Below are positions 1 to 8,657 of a stretch of DNA of 64,000 bases, one piece after another (the stretch's first letter is position 1; each line of letters starts with the position of its first letter). Position numbers and translations under genes: made by a program. This DNA is from Kribbella sp. NBC_00382. GTDB taxonomy: Bacteria; Actinomycetota; Actinomycetes; Propionibacteriales; Kribbellaceae. Under the pieces are notes generated by a model that was not told the origin of the DNA, ran no database searches, and saw only the letters and a program-made list of their open reading frames with translations. The DNA lies in NCBI RefSeq assembly GCF_036067295.1, contig NZ_CP107954.1, forward strand, positions 7,998,001-8,062,000, read 5' to 3'.

Positions 1-1062
1 GAAGTTGAAGTTCTCGGTCATCGCCTGTCCTCCGCTGTGGATGAATACGGTGGCGCCTTTGAATTCGAAGCCTCCGGCGGCGGCCGGGACCACCTCGGCC
101 CGCAGCCGCTGCCCGGCCGCCATCAGACTCTTCCGTAGGGCCAACCGGGCCGGCAGATTCTCGCTGACGCCCTGACCCTCGTCGTTGAGAATCCGGGACA
201 GGTCCCCGAGGAGCTCCCGGAAGGCTCCCAGATCGGCGTTCCGGACCGGAAAGACGAAGCGGTCACGACTGTCGCCGCCGCGCAGCTGAAGCACCAGGCA
301 AGGTAGGTCTCCCGGCCGCACCCCGAGCTCGCGGGCCACCTCGTAGGCGCCGAGCTTGTCGTACGGCGTCCAGTTCAGCCAGCGCAGGGCCGAGAGCATC
401 CGGTACAGGTCGGGGTCGAGGCTGTCCTTCCAGTACCGCTTGACCGTGCGCCACTTCTGCGGGCGCTCGAGGACGGAGATCTGGAACAGCTCGCCGGACA
501 GGGCGTTCAGCTCGTCGAAATGCGTCCGGACGAAGGTGGCCAGCTCGACATCGGCGTCGGTGTAGAGCAGTACGCCATGAAGCTTGGTGGTCTTCGCCGT
601 CTTCAACTCGGCGTACTGGAGCTGGGCGAACACCTGCGTCGGGTTGGGCGCCGGCAACAGCTCGTACATCCCCATCGGCGGGTGCTCGATGCAGAGGACC
701 ACCACGTCATCGTCCAGCAGACCGGCCGCCGAGACCGTCTCATCGAGCTCGAACACTTGGCCGGTGGCCGCATCCTCGAGCCAGATCTGGAGCAGCTCCA
801 GGTCCTCGAGCGGATCGGCCACCAGCCCGGCCGCTTGCGCAGCGGTCAGGGCGGTGGCCGTCAGCTCGCGGATCGACAGGGCCTCGCCGACCTCGACAGA
901 ACAGGCGACGGAACCGACAGTCTGGTCGAGCTTCTCCCAGCGCTGCCTCGCCGGCGCCGACCGGTCGAAGACCTCGCTGTCGGCCATCAGCCAGGCGATG
1001 TCCTCGCCGAAGGCCGAATAGCCGACGAGGTCACCCTCGCGTACGGCGACGTACAGGCGCAT
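1..1062 (-). CDS. Partial protein of unknown function (C-terminus outside window)
   Basis: An open frame runs from an ATG at 1062 to the window edge without a stop, giving 354 residues of an incomplete protein. The N-terminus reads MRLYVAVREGDLVGY and no signal peptide or membrane segment is visible. The middle (about residues 160-200) contains an alternating hydrophobic stretch (HGVLLYTDADVELATF) followed by a probable helix, which looks like an alpha/beta fold. The last visible residues (FIHSGGQAMTENFNF) are rich in Asn, Phe and Thr and resemble the start of a low-complexity linker. I do not recognise the family. It is separated by only 42 bp from the aminotransferase to its right, which also reads leftward, so the two may be cotranscribed. 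Confidence 0.7.
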   Translation of the reverse strand, partial: MRLYVAVREGDLVGYSAFGEDIAWLMADSEVFDRSAPARQRWEKLDQTVGSVACSVEVGEALSIRELTATALTAAQAAGLVADPLEDLELLQIWLEDAATGQVFELDETVSAAGLLDDDVVVLCIEHPPMGMYELLPAPNPTQVFAQLQYAELKTAKTTKLHGVLLYTDADVELATFVRTHFDELNALSGELFQISVLERPQKWRTVKRYWKDSLDPDLYRMLSALRWLNWTPYDKLGAYEVARELGVRPGDLPCLVLQLRGGDSRDRFVFPVRNADLGAFRELLGDLSRILNDEGQGVSENLPARLALRKSLMAAGQRLRAEVVPAAAGGFEFKGATVFIHSGGQAMTENFNF

Positions 1063-1104
1063 CCGCTCCCCTGACGTGATCGGCGCCGGACCCCCGGCGG
1101 TTGG

Positions 1105-2394
1105 TCAGCGTAGCGTGTTGAAGGAGTCCCGGAGGATCTCTATCGCCTCGGTGGTTTCTTCTTCGGTCAGGGTCATCGGTGGGGCCATCCGGAGGACGTT
1201 GCCGTAGAGGCCGCCCTTGCCGATCAGCAGGCCGCGGTTCATCGCTTCTTGCTGGAGCTTGACGGTGGTGGGCGCGTCCGGCTTGCCGTCGGCCGGGTTG
1301 ATCAGCTCGGTGGCGAGCATCAGGCCCTTGCCGCGGACATCGCCGAGTTCGGGGAACTCGTCCGAGATGCCACGAAGGCCGTCGAGGAGCTGGGCACCGC
1401 GCTTGGCGGCGTTGGCCTGCAGGTCGTTGTCGACGAGGTAGTCGATCGTCGCCTTCGCCGCGCTGGTGGAGATCGGGTTGCCGCCGAAGGTGGACAGGCT
1501 GTTCGCGCTGAGGCTGTCCATCAGCTCGGGGCGTGCGACCACACCACCGATGGCGAACCCGTTGCCGAGACCCTTCGCGAACGTCATCGCGTCCGGTACG
1601 ACGTCATGCGCCTGAATCCCCCAGAAGTGGTCGCCGGTCCGGCCCCAGCCGGTCTGCACCTCGTCGGAGATGAAGAGGATGCCGTACTCGTCCAGCACCT
1701 CCTTGAACGCGGCGTACAGGCCGTCGGGCGGGGACGAGAAGCCGCCGACCCCCTGGATCGGCTCGACGATCATGCAGGCGACGTCGCCCGCAGTACCGGT
1801 GTCGATCACGTTGCGCAGATCGTCGACGCAGACCTTGATGTACTCCGCGTCCGGCAGGTCCTTGAAGGGGCTGCGATAGCGATAAGCGCCCTGCACGTAC
1901 TGGACGTTGACCGGCGACAGGCTGCTCGCCGACCAGCCACGGTTGCCGGTGATCGCGACCGTGCCGAAGCCGCGGCCGTGGTACGAGTTGCGCATCGCCA
2001 GCACCTGGTTGGAGCGGCGTTTCTGAGTGGCGAACAGCATCGCCGCCTCGTTCGCCTCTGTGCCGGAGTTGGTGAAGAACACCTTCGCGTCCGGGATGCC
2101 GGACAGCTCGGCGATCTTCTCGGCCAGCTCGATCTGCCGCCGGATCAGGTAGACGGTCGAGGTGTGCGCGATCCCGGTCGCCAGCTGCTCGCGAACCGCG
2201 TCGGAGATCTCCGCGATGTCGTACCCGATCGCGTTGGTCAGGATGCCGGCGAAGAAGTCCAGATACTCCTTGCCCTCGCCGTCGGTGACCCGGCGGCCGG
2301 ATCCCTTGACGATCTCGATCGGCTGCTCGTAGTACAAGGCGAGCCAATCCGGCATGACGGCCTGGTGACGCTCCCACAGCTCCGCATGTGTCAT
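1105..2394 (-). CDS. Class III PLP-dependent aminotransferase
   Basis: A 429-residue protein of the class III (GABA/ornithine/AGXT2-like) aminotransferase family, which moves an amino group from an omega-amino donor or alanine to an oxo acid using pyridoxal phosphate. The fold-type I landmarks are all present: SGTEANEAA at residues 110-118, the cofactor-ring Asp in SDEVQTG at 244, and the Schiff-base lysine in TFAKGLGNG at 274. Length is normal for the family. The start ATG at 2394 has only a weak ribosome site. Substrate cannot be read from the sequence; 4-aminobutyrate and alanine-glyoxylate activities are both possible. The nearby pyridoxal kinase gene would supply cofactor, but the link is only proximity. 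Confidence 0.9.
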   Translation of the reverse strand: MTHAELWERHQAVMPDWLALYYEQPIEIVKGSGRRVTDGEGKEYLDFFAGILTNAIGYDIAEISDAVREQLATGIAHTSTVYLIRRQIELAEKIAELSGIPDAKVFFTNSGTEANEAAMLFATQKRRSNQVLAMRNSYHGRGFGTVAITGNRGWSASSLSPVNVQYVQGAYRYRSPFKDLPDAEYIKVCVDDLRNVIDTGTAGDVACMIVEPIQGVGGFSSPPDGLYAAFKEVLDEYGILFISDEVQTGWGRTGDHFWGIQAHDVVPDAMTFAKGLGNGFAIGGVVARPELMDSLSANSLSTFGGNPISTSAAKATIDYLVDNDLQANAAKRGAQLLDGLRGISDEFPELGDVRGKGLMLATELINPADGKPDAPTTVKLQQEAMNRGLLIGKGGLYGNVLRMAPPMTLTEEETTEAIEILRDSFNTLR

Positions 2395-2462
2395 GACTTA
2401 TGCCTACCTCATCCAAGAGCCGACCGCTATCAGGGCCCGGCGGTGGCCTAGGGTAACTCCTC

Positions 2463-3560
2463 GTGACAATGCCGAGTATCGCTCACCTTGACATCGAGTC
2501 GCTGCGGCATTTCGACGAGGTGATCGCCGCCGGAGCCAGCTCGATGGCCGGCTGGCGGGTGCAGTCGGTGGATCTCACCGGGCGGACGGCGGTACTGCTC
2601 AAGCTGTCACCGATGGGCTCACTGTTCCTGGGCTGCCCGATGGAGGAGACCGCGGCCGACTGGGTGCGCGACGGCGGCGGCCTGATCTTCCCGACCATCC
2701 CGGAGCTCCCCTTCGACCCCTACCGAGGCAGCCTGTACGACGCGGACGAGCTGTATGCGGGGCTCTCCTCGGGGTACGAAGCCACCCCGGATGCCCAGAT
2801 CTACGCCTGGTCGAGGCAGTACGACGAGCGCGGCGACACCAGTCGCACCCTGGCGGCCGCGTTGCACGACCACTCGATCGCCGACTCGCTGCACGAGTTG
2901 CCCGACGGCAGACCGTGGATCGGCGTGATGGGCGGCCATGGGATCGCCCGTACCGACCCGACGTACCGGTCAGCCGTCCTGCTCGGCCGCACGCTCGCCC
3001 GGGCTGGGCTGACCGTCGCAACCGGCGGTGGCCCCGGTGCCATGGAGGCGGCCAACCTGGGGTCGAGCCTTTCGGCGTACGACGATGCAGCGGTCTCCTC
3101 CGCCCTCGACATGCTCGCCGGTACGCCGTCCTTTCGCCCGTCGATCGCCGACTGGGCTATGACCGGTCTTGCCGTCCGTAAGGCTTTCCCGGGCGACGGT
3201 GGAGTCTCCATCCCGACCTGGTTCTACGGGCACGAGCCGCCGAACGTCTTCGCGAGCTCCATCGCCAAGTACTTCTCCAACGCCCTCCGCGAGGACGTCC
3301 TGCTCAGCCGGGCCCGCGGCGGCATCATCTACCTCCCCGGAGCCGCCGGTACGGTCCAGGAGATCTTCCAGGCCGTCACCCCCAACTACTACGGCGACGC
3401 GGTGATGCAGACCCCGATGATCCTGGTAGATGTCGAGCACTGGTCACGCACGGTCCCCGTCTGGGACGTCCTGGGCCGCCTGGCCGCCGGCCGACCGATG
3501 GAGTCTTCGATCCACCTGGTCGACTCGATCGAGGAAGCCGTCGACCTGATCTGCTCCTAG
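2463..3560 (+). CDS. LOG-family (lysine decarboxylase-like) protein with extra N-terminal domain
   Basis: A 365-residue protein whose C-terminal half is a LOG-family Rossmann domain. The two family signatures are GGGPGAMEAAN at 188-198 and PGAAGTVQE at 292-300. Members of this family are nucleotide 5'-monophosphate phosphoribohydrolases that release free bases, for example cytokinins from their riboside monophosphates. About 150 residues precede the Rossmann domain, so this is longer than the compact 180-200 residue LOG enzymes and closer to the large actinobacterial form. Translation is placed at the GTG at 2463; an ATG two codons downstream is equally possible. It is divergent from the aminotransferase with a 68-bp gap. 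Its substrate is unknown. Confidence 0.85.
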   Translation: MTMPSIAHLDIESLRHFDEVIAAGASSMAGWRVQSVDLTGRTAVLLKLSPMGSLFLGCPMEETAADWVRDGGGLIFPTIPELPFDPYRGSLYDADELYAGLSSGYEATPDAQIYAWSRQYDERGDTSRTLAAALHDHSIADSLHELPDGRPWIGVMGGHGIARTDPTYRSAVLLGRTLARAGLTVATGGGPGAMEAANLGSSLSAYDDAAVSSALDMLAGTPSFRPSIADWAMTGLAVRKAFPGDGGVSIPTWFYGHEPPNVFASSIAKYFSNALREDVLLSRARGGIIYLPGAAGTVQEIFQAVTPNYYGDAVMQTPMILVDVEHWSRTVPVWDVLGRLAAGRPMESSIHLVDSIEEAVDLICS

Positions 3561-3565
3561 TTCTC

Positions 3566-4417
3566 TCAGGCGACGCGGGACGGCGTGAACTGCATCTGCG
3601 GGTTCGCGTACGCCTCCTGCGACTCGACGAGCTGCAGCTCGCGCTCGCCCGACTCGTGCGTGCGGGTGAGTAGGTCGAAGACGCTGGAGGTCGTCCGGGC
3701 AAGTGCATCCGCGAGATCGCCCGTACGGCGGTAGTGGGCCGTGAAGAGCGCAGCCGTCACGTCGCCCGAGCCGTTCGCCTTCATCGGGATGTACGGGGTC
3801 TGGACTAGCCAGGCGCCGCTGTCGTCGACGGCGAGCATCTCGATCGTGCCGTCCTCGCGGTCGGGCCGCTCGACGCTGGTGACCAGCACCGTGCGCGGTC
3901 CGGTGGCCCGTACCAGCTCCACCGAGGCCAGCGTGGACTCCAGGGTGTCCGGCTCAGTACCGGTCAGGAAGCCCAGCTCGAACTGGTTGGGCGTGATGAT
4001 GTCGGCGGCCGGTACCACCCGATCGCGCAGCAGCACCGGGATGGCCGGGGCTACGAAGCACCCGGACTTCGCATTGCCCATCACCGGGTCGCATGAGTAG
4101 ACCGCTGCCGGGTTGGCCTTCTTGACCCGCTCCACCGTCTCCAGGATGACGTCGGCGATCCCCTCACCGCCCTGATAGCCCGAGAGCACCGCATCGATCT
4201 GCGGGAAGACGCCACGCTCCTCGATGCCCAGCAGGACCTCGCGGACGTCGTCCGGGCTGATCATGGGTCCGCGCCACTCGCCGTAGCCGGTGTGGTTCGA
4301 GAAGTTCACCGTGTAGACCGGCAGCACCTCCACACCGATGCGCTGGAGCGGAAAGACGGCTGCGGAGTTGCCCACGTGGCCGTAGGCGACCGCGGACTGG
4401 ATGGAGAGGATCTTCAC
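3566..4417 (-). CDS. pdxY: Pyridoxal kinase PdxY
   Basis: A 283-residue ribokinase-superfamily kinase that phosphorylates pyridoxal to pyridoxal 5'-phosphate in vitamin B6 salvage. The N-terminus (MKILSIQSAVAYGHVGNSAA) and the following NFSNHTGYG segment are characteristic of PdxY/PdxK. The anion-hole and catalytic Asp lie in the C-terminal IPMKANGSGDVTAALF motif. Length matches the family. The start is a GTG at 4417, because an upstream ATG in a nearby frame stops at once. It converges with the LOG gene, only 5 bp separating their stops. No regulatory site is evident. Confidence 0.93.
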   Translation of the reverse strand: MKILSIQSAVAYGHVGNSAAVFPLQRIGVEVLPVYTVNFSNHTGYGEWRGPMISPDDVREVLLGIEERGVFPQIDAVLSGYQGGEGIADVILETVERVKKANPAAVYSCDPVMGNAKSGCFVAPAIPVLLRDRVVPAADIITPNQFELGFLTGTEPDTLESTLASVELVRATGPRTVLVTSVERPDREDGTIEMLAVDDSGAWLVQTPYIPMKANGSGDVTAALFTAHYRRTGDLADALARTTSSVFDLLTRTHESGERELQLVESQEAYANPQMQFTPSRVA

Positions 4418-4512
4418 CGCTCGATCATGTCACTTCCGCCTGGCGCCAGACCCTCGGCCCGGCTCCACCGTCTGTGCTACACAGGGACCTGGGTGGCCGA
4501 AGGGAGCCGGCG

Positions 4513-6294
4513 ATGACTGTCCACGACAGACCTGCGTCGTCACCGGCCGCGCGTGCCGAGGCGCTGAACGCAGTGGCCGAGGACCTTGCCGGTGAGCTTC
4601 AGCTGCAGCCCTTGCTGGAGCGCATCCTGCAGCGCTGCACCGAGCTGATGGGCTGCGACGCAGGCTCGATCTCCAGCGTCGACGAGGCAGCAGGCACGTA
4701 CCGGAAGCAGGCCGACATCGGCATCCGCTGCCAGTCCGGCCGGGTGTTTCCGCTCGGGGAGGGGATGACGGGCGAGGTGGTCCGTCGCCGGGGACCGGTC
4801 TGGTTCGACCGGTACGACGATGTCGTCGGCGGACACATCAGCGACGAGGACCGGGCGACGCTCAAGAGCGTGATCGGCGTACCGCTGGAGTGGCGCGGGC
4901 GGATCATCGGCGCGTGCGTCGTCTTCTCCCGGGACGCCGGGCGCCGGTTCGAACGCGCCGACGCCGACCTGCTCCGGGTGTTCGCCAAGCACGCGACCAT
5001 CGCGCTGGTGAACGCCAACTCGTACGAGGCAGCGGAGGAGCGAGCCCGGCTCCAGGCCGCCTCGGCCGAGCGCGGGCGGCTCCTCGACGAGGTGCACGAC
5101 CTCCTCGCCCAGGGACTCGTCGGCATGATGTCCGGGCTCGAACGCGCTGAGCAGCTCGCTGGTGGAGAGCTGGCCGGCGAGCTCAGGCAGGCTCAGGAGT
5201 CGGCGCGGGACACTGTCTCCTCGATCCGCCGGGCGCTCCTCGGCGCGGGCAGCTCCCCGCTGGAGGGCCACAGCCTCGACGACGTACTACGTTCCGAACT
5301 CGCCTGGGCATCCCGGGCCCGAGCAGTCGACGCCCGACTAGTAGTCGCCGGTACACCGGTAGCGCTCGACCGTGCCCTGGCGCAACGGGTGTTGAGCGTT
5401 GCCCAGGAGGCGATCACCAACATCGTGCAGCACTCACGTGCCAAGACCGTGCGGGTCGGGCTGGCCTACGAGTCGGCCTCGCTCTCGCTACTCGTCCAGG
5501 ACGACGGGCAGGGGTTCGCGGCTGGGCAGGGGCTGCGGGAGCCGGATGAGTTCCGTACCGGCCTTGGGCTGCGACGCATGGTCGAGTTGGCGCAGGGGGC
5601 CGGGGGTTCGCTGTCGCTGGACTCCATGCCTGGCTGGGGAACGAGTATCCGGGCCGTGTTCCCGTATCAACGGGCGGTGGTGGCTAGCGACGTACGGGTG
5701 GACGTACTGGTGGTTGCTGCTCAGCCGATGCTGCGGGCTGGGCTGTCGCGGCTGCTTGCTTGGTCTGAGCCGCCGTTCTCGGTAGTCGGCGAGGCTGCTT
5801 CGACAGCAGAGGCGCTGGAGGCAGCGGGGAGGCTACGGCCGGCAGTGGCCGTTGTTGCTGTCGATGAGGGCGCGCTGGGGTTGATCCGTGCGCTGGTGGA
5901 GGGCGAGCATGCGCCTGCGGTGATCGCGGTCTGCCGGCCTGGCGATGACCAGGCCGTGGTCGATCTGCTGCTGGCCGGTGCGCATGGATGCGTGGAGACC
6001 TCGGCCGATGGCGCTGCGTTGGCGGGAGCTGTTGCCGCAGCTGCTCGCGGGGAGTCGATCGTGCCGCACGGTGAGGTGTGGGAGGGCCGGCTGACCAACG
6101 TGGACGGGCTGACCGCTCGCGAGCGGGAGGTCAAGGCCCTGATCCAACAGGGGTTGGGCGATCGAGCGATCGGCGAGCAGCTGGTGATCTCGGTCAAGAC
6201 GGTGGAGAAGCACGTCAGCGCAGTACTGCGGAAGACCGGCGCGCGTAGTCGCTCGGAGCTGATCGCCGGGTCGCACGGGCGGCTGAACCGGTAG
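4513..6294 (+). CDS. GAF sensor histidine kinase fused to a degenerate receiver and LuxR HTH
   Basis: A 593-residue cytoplasmic regulator joining kinase and DNA-binding output in one chain. Residues about 25-170 form a GAF domain. A HisKA_3-type dimerisation region follows with the phosphoacceptor His195 in EVHDLLAQG. An HATPase_c domain (about 285-385) has the N-box EAITNIVQHS and a DDGQGF G-box. Residues about 391-500 have the pattern of a receiver, but the acidic pair is replaced (VLVVAAQP) and the expected phosphoacceptor position holds Ala. The C-terminus is a LuxR/NarL helix-turn-helix (LTAREREVKALI, SVKTVEKHVSAVL). I chose ATG 4513 because GGGAGCC lies just upstream. The next gene is the aldolase operon 85 bp downstream. 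Confidence 0.9.
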   Translation: MTVHDRPASSPAARAEALNAVAEDLAGELQLQPLLERILQRCTELMGCDAGSISSVDEAAGTYRKQADIGIRCQSGRVFPLGEGMTGEVVRRRGPVWFDRYDDVVGGHISDEDRATLKSVIGVPLEWRGRIIGACVVFSRDAGRRFERADADLLRVFAKHATIALVNANSYEAAEERARLQAASAERGRLLDEVHDLLAQGLVGMMSGLERAEQLAGGELAGELRQAQESARDTVSSIRRALLGAGSSPLEGHSLDDVLRSELAWASRARAVDARLVVAGTPVALDRALAQRVLSVAQEAITNIVQHSRAKTVRVGLAYESASLSLLVQDDGQGFAAGQGLREPDEFRTGLGLRRMVELAQGAGGSLSLDSMPGWGTSIRAVFPYQRAVVASDVRVDVLVVAAQPMLRAGLSRLLAWSEPPFSVVGEAASTAEALEAAGRLRPAVAVVAVDEGALGLIRALVEGEHAPAVIAVCRPGDDQAVVDLLLAGAHGCVETSADGAALAGAVAAAARGESIVPHGEVWEGRLTNVDGLTAREREVKALIQQGLGDRAIGEQLVISVKTVEKHVSAVLRKTGARSRSELIAGSHGRLNR

Positions 6295-6299
6295 GGATT

Positions 6300-6320
6300 T
6301 CCCCCAGTGAAGACGGGGGA
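6300..6320. promoter_or_regulatory. Inverted repeat, possible operator before the aldolase-dhaLK operon
   Basis: TCCCCC and GGGGGA arms separated by 9 bp lie 60 bp upstream of the aldolase start and just after the kinase/regulator stop. The symmetry suits a LuxR/NarL-type binding site, which would make the adjacent regulator a candidate binder. It could also be a weak terminator. The assignment is inference. Confidence 0.3.
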
Positions 6321-6379
6321 TTTCCTCGCTGACACCGGGTTGCGCCTCTTCTAGCGTTGCGGCTGGAGGAGGTGCCGCG

Positions 6380-7240
6380 ATGGCGGTTGTCCCGCTGAAG
6401 GAGATCGTCGATCGAGCGCTGGCGGAGCGGTACGGCGTACCGGCGATCAACATCGTCAACGACCTGACCCTTGAGGCCGTGCTCGCGACCGCGGTCGACC
6501 GTCGCTCGCCGATGATCGTCCAGACCTCGGTCAAGACCGTGCGGTCGATCGGCTCGGACGTATTGATGGCGATGTGGCGCGGGATGACAGCGGGCATCGA
6601 AGTACCGGTGACGCTGCATCTCGACCATTGCCCGGATCGCTCGGTGATCAGCGACTGCCTGGCCAAAGGCTGGAACTCGGTCCTGTTCGACGCCTCCGCG
6701 TTGCCCGTCGAGGAGAACCAGCGGCAGACCATCGAGGTGGTCCGCGAGGCGCACGCCGTCGGCGCCCATGTCGAGGGCGAGATCGAGTCGATCACCGGGG
6801 TCGAGGACGGCATCGGTTCCGATGCGGAGGCCAAGCGGCAGACCCTCGAGGTGTCGCTGACCTTCATCAAGGAGACCGGCGTCGACGTCTTCGCGCCCTC
6901 GATCGGCAACGCGCACGGCATCTACTCCAGCGCGCCGGAGCTCGACGGGCAGCGCGTCACCGATCTCGTCGAGGCGACCGGCATCCCGATCGCACTGCAC
7001 GGCGGCAGCGGGATGACGGACGCGCAGTTCCAGGACTTGATCGCCCGCGGCTGCGCGAAGGTCAACATCTCCACGGCGCTCAAGATCGCCTATATGAAGG
7101 CGAATCTCGACTATCTGCGCGACGCCGAGGCCCGGGACTCATGGGATCCACCGTCGCTGTTCCGGCACGTCCGCGCCGATGTGGTCACGCTGGTCGACGG
7201 CCTGGTCGACCGGTTCGGTAGTACGGGGAAGGCATGGTGA
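6380..7240 (+). CDS. Class II ketose-bisphosphate (fructose/tagatose-type) aldolase
   Basis: A 286-residue class II aldolase, a zinc enzyme that splits or forms ketose phosphates with dihydroxyacetone phosphate (or a relative) as one partner. The zinc and catalytic motifs are in order: HLDHCPD, the EGEIE acidic segment, GNAHG, and the phosphate-binding HGGSG loop followed by KVNISTA. Strong ribosome site GGAGGAGGTG precedes ATG 6380. The stop overlaps the next start by 7 bp, so this is the first gene of an operon with a HAD phosphatase, dhaL and dhaK. The context points to catabolism of an unusual sugar through dihydroxyacetone or its phosphate. The true substrate is not determined; housekeeping FbaA is usually longer (about 340 residues). 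Confidence 0.9.
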   Translation: MAVVPLKEIVDRALAERYGVPAINIVNDLTLEAVLATAVDRRSPMIVQTSVKTVRSIGSDVLMAMWRGMTAGIEVPVTLHLDHCPDRSVISDCLAKGWNSVLFDASALPVEENQRQTIEVVREAHAVGAHVEGEIESITGVEDGIGSDAEAKRQTLEVSLTFIKETGVDVFAPSIGNAHGIYSSAPELDGQRVTDLVEATGIPIALHGGSGMTDAQFQDLIARGCAKVNISTALKIAYMKANLDYLRDAEARDSWDPPSLFRHVRADVVTLVDGLVDRFGSTGKAW

Positions 7241-8013
7241 GCGCCCTCATCTTCGACGTCGACGGCACGCTGGCCGACACCGAGCGCGACGGTCATCTGC
7301 CGGCTTTCAACCAGACCTTCGCCGAGTTCGGGCTGCCGGTGCACTGGTCCGAGGACGAGTACGCCGAGAAGCTCCGGATCGGTGGTGGCAAGGAGCGGAT
7401 GGCCAGCCTGCTCACCCCGTCGTTCGTGGCCGAATCCGGGTTGCCTGAGGAGTGGGAGGCACAGGCGAAGGTGGTGGCGCGGTGGCACCGGCGAAAGACT
7501 GAGCTGTACACCGCCAGGGTCTCTGATGGCGCCCTGCCCGCCCGGCCCGGAATCGTGCGGATCGTCGAGGAGGCGTACGCCACCGGCTGGCAACTCGCCG
7601 TCGCGTCGACCTCTGCCGAGGCTTCCGTCCGGGCGGTGCTGGAGCATGTCGTCGGTACTGCTCGGGCTGCTGACTTCACTGTCCTTGCCGGCGACGTCGT
7701 ACCGCGGAAGAAGCCTGCGCCCGACGTCTACCTGCTCGCTCTCGAACGGCTCGGACTGCCGGCTGAGCAGGCGATCGCGATCGAGGACTCGCTCCCCGGG
7801 CTCACGGCGGCCCATGCCGCGGGCATCGCCTGCGTGGTGACCGTCAACGGCTACACCGCTCATGAGGACTTCGCCGAGGCGGCCTTCGTCGTCGACTCGC
7901 TCGGCGACCCGGAGCTCGAGCCGATCACGGTGCTGGCCAATCACAGCGCCGCCTCCCCCGGCGCCTACGTCACCCTGGCCGACCTGGCCGCTGTCATCCA
8001 TCGGAGGCACTGA
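7234..8013 (+). CDS. HAD-superfamily phosphatase (CbbY/beta-phosphoglucomutase-like)
   Basis: A 259-residue haloacid dehalogenase-type hydrolase with a helical cap. Motif I is FDVDGTLADTE near the N-terminus, with nucleophile and acid Asp residues. Motif II is a Ser/Thr in VASTSAEASV, motif III is the Lys in PRKKPAPDVY, and motif IV is AIEDSLPGL. This arrangement matches CbbY-like sugar phosphatases and phosphoglucomutases. It overlaps the aldolase gene by 7 bp and sits 2 bp before dhaL, so translation is probably coupled. In this operon it may dephosphorylate a sugar or triose phosphate so that the Dha kinase can act on the product, or it may be a mutase. Which one cannot be told from sequence. 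Confidence 0.88.
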   Translation: MVSALIFDVDGTLADTERDGHLPAFNQTFAEFGLPVHWSEDEYAEKLRIGGGKERMASLLTPSFVAESGLPEEWEAQAKVVARWHRRKTELYTARVSDGALPARPGIVRIVEEAYATGWQLAVASTSAEASVRAVLEHVVGTARAADFTVLAGDVVPRKKPAPDVYLLALERLGLPAEQAIAIEDSLPGLTAAHAAGIACVVTVNGYTAHEDFAEAAFVVDSLGDPELEPITVLANHSAASPGAYVTLADLAAVIHRRH

Positions 8014-8015
8014 TC

Positions 8016-8657
8016 ATGGCTGATTCGCTTCCCGAGGTCGAGAGGGTGGTCAAGACGATCGCCCGGACGGCCGTGGACAACGAGAAGTACTTCGGCGATC
8101 TCGACGCGGTCGTCGGGGACGGCGACTTCGGCTACTCGCTCGCACGAGGCTTCGAGATCGTGCTGACCGACTGGGACGGCTTCGACCGTACCGACAGCTC
8201 CACCTTCCTCAAGAAGATCGCCGTCGTCATCACCAGCCGTATCGGCGGTACGTCCGGACCGATCTGGGGCACGGGATTCCTGCGCGCCGCCACCGCCGCG
8301 GCCGGCAAGACGGAGCTGGACGGACCGACCGTGGTGGCCATGCTGCGCAGCGCGGCCGAGGGAATCATGGCGCGCGGCGGCGCCAGCCTCGGCGAGAAGA
8401 CCCTGCTCGACTCCCTCGTCCCCGCGACCGACGAGATCGAGCGTCAAGTTGCCCAAGGCAACGACACGCTCACCGTACTCCGCGCTGCCGCGACCGTCGC
8501 CCGGACCACGGCCGACGACACGGCGAAGCTGCAGGCCCGTCGCGGGCGGGCCGCCTACACCGGCGAACGCAGCATCGGCAGCGTCGACGCCGGTGCGATG
8601 GCGGTCGCCGTCCTGTTCGAGGCATTGGTGCAAGAGTGGCAAGGAGGCCCCTCGTGA
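8016..8657 (+). CDS. dhaL: Dihydroxyacetone kinase subunit DhaL (nucleotide-binding)
   Basis: A 213-residue all-alpha nucleotide-binding subunit of dihydroxyacetone kinase. The Mg2+-coordinating Asp cluster is visible in LDAVVGDGDFGYS, and the GGTSGP and GGASLGEKT loops match the ADP-binding region of the family. It partners DhaK, which holds the substrate. The stop overlaps the dhaK start (GTGA). No DhaM phosphotransfer subunit is encoded nearby, so it is open whether ATP or a PTS protein from elsewhere feeds this kinase. The usual order dhaK-dhaL is reversed here. Confidence 0.9.
   Translation: MADSLPEVERVVKTIARTAVDNEKYFGDLDAVVGDGDFGYSLARGFEIVLTDWDGFDRTDSSTFLKKIAVVITSRIGGTSGPIWGTGFLRAATAAAGKTELDGPTVVAMLRSAAEGIMARGGASLGEKTLLDSLVPATDEIERQVAQGNDTLTVLRAAATVARTTADDTAKLQARRGRAAYTGERSIGSVDAGAMAVAVLFEALVQEWQGGPS

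Noticed and set aside
1249..2451. Plus-strand open frame opposite the aminotransferase
   Set aside because: It is antisense to a complete, motif-rich gene and its translation is Asp/Arg/Val-rich noise.
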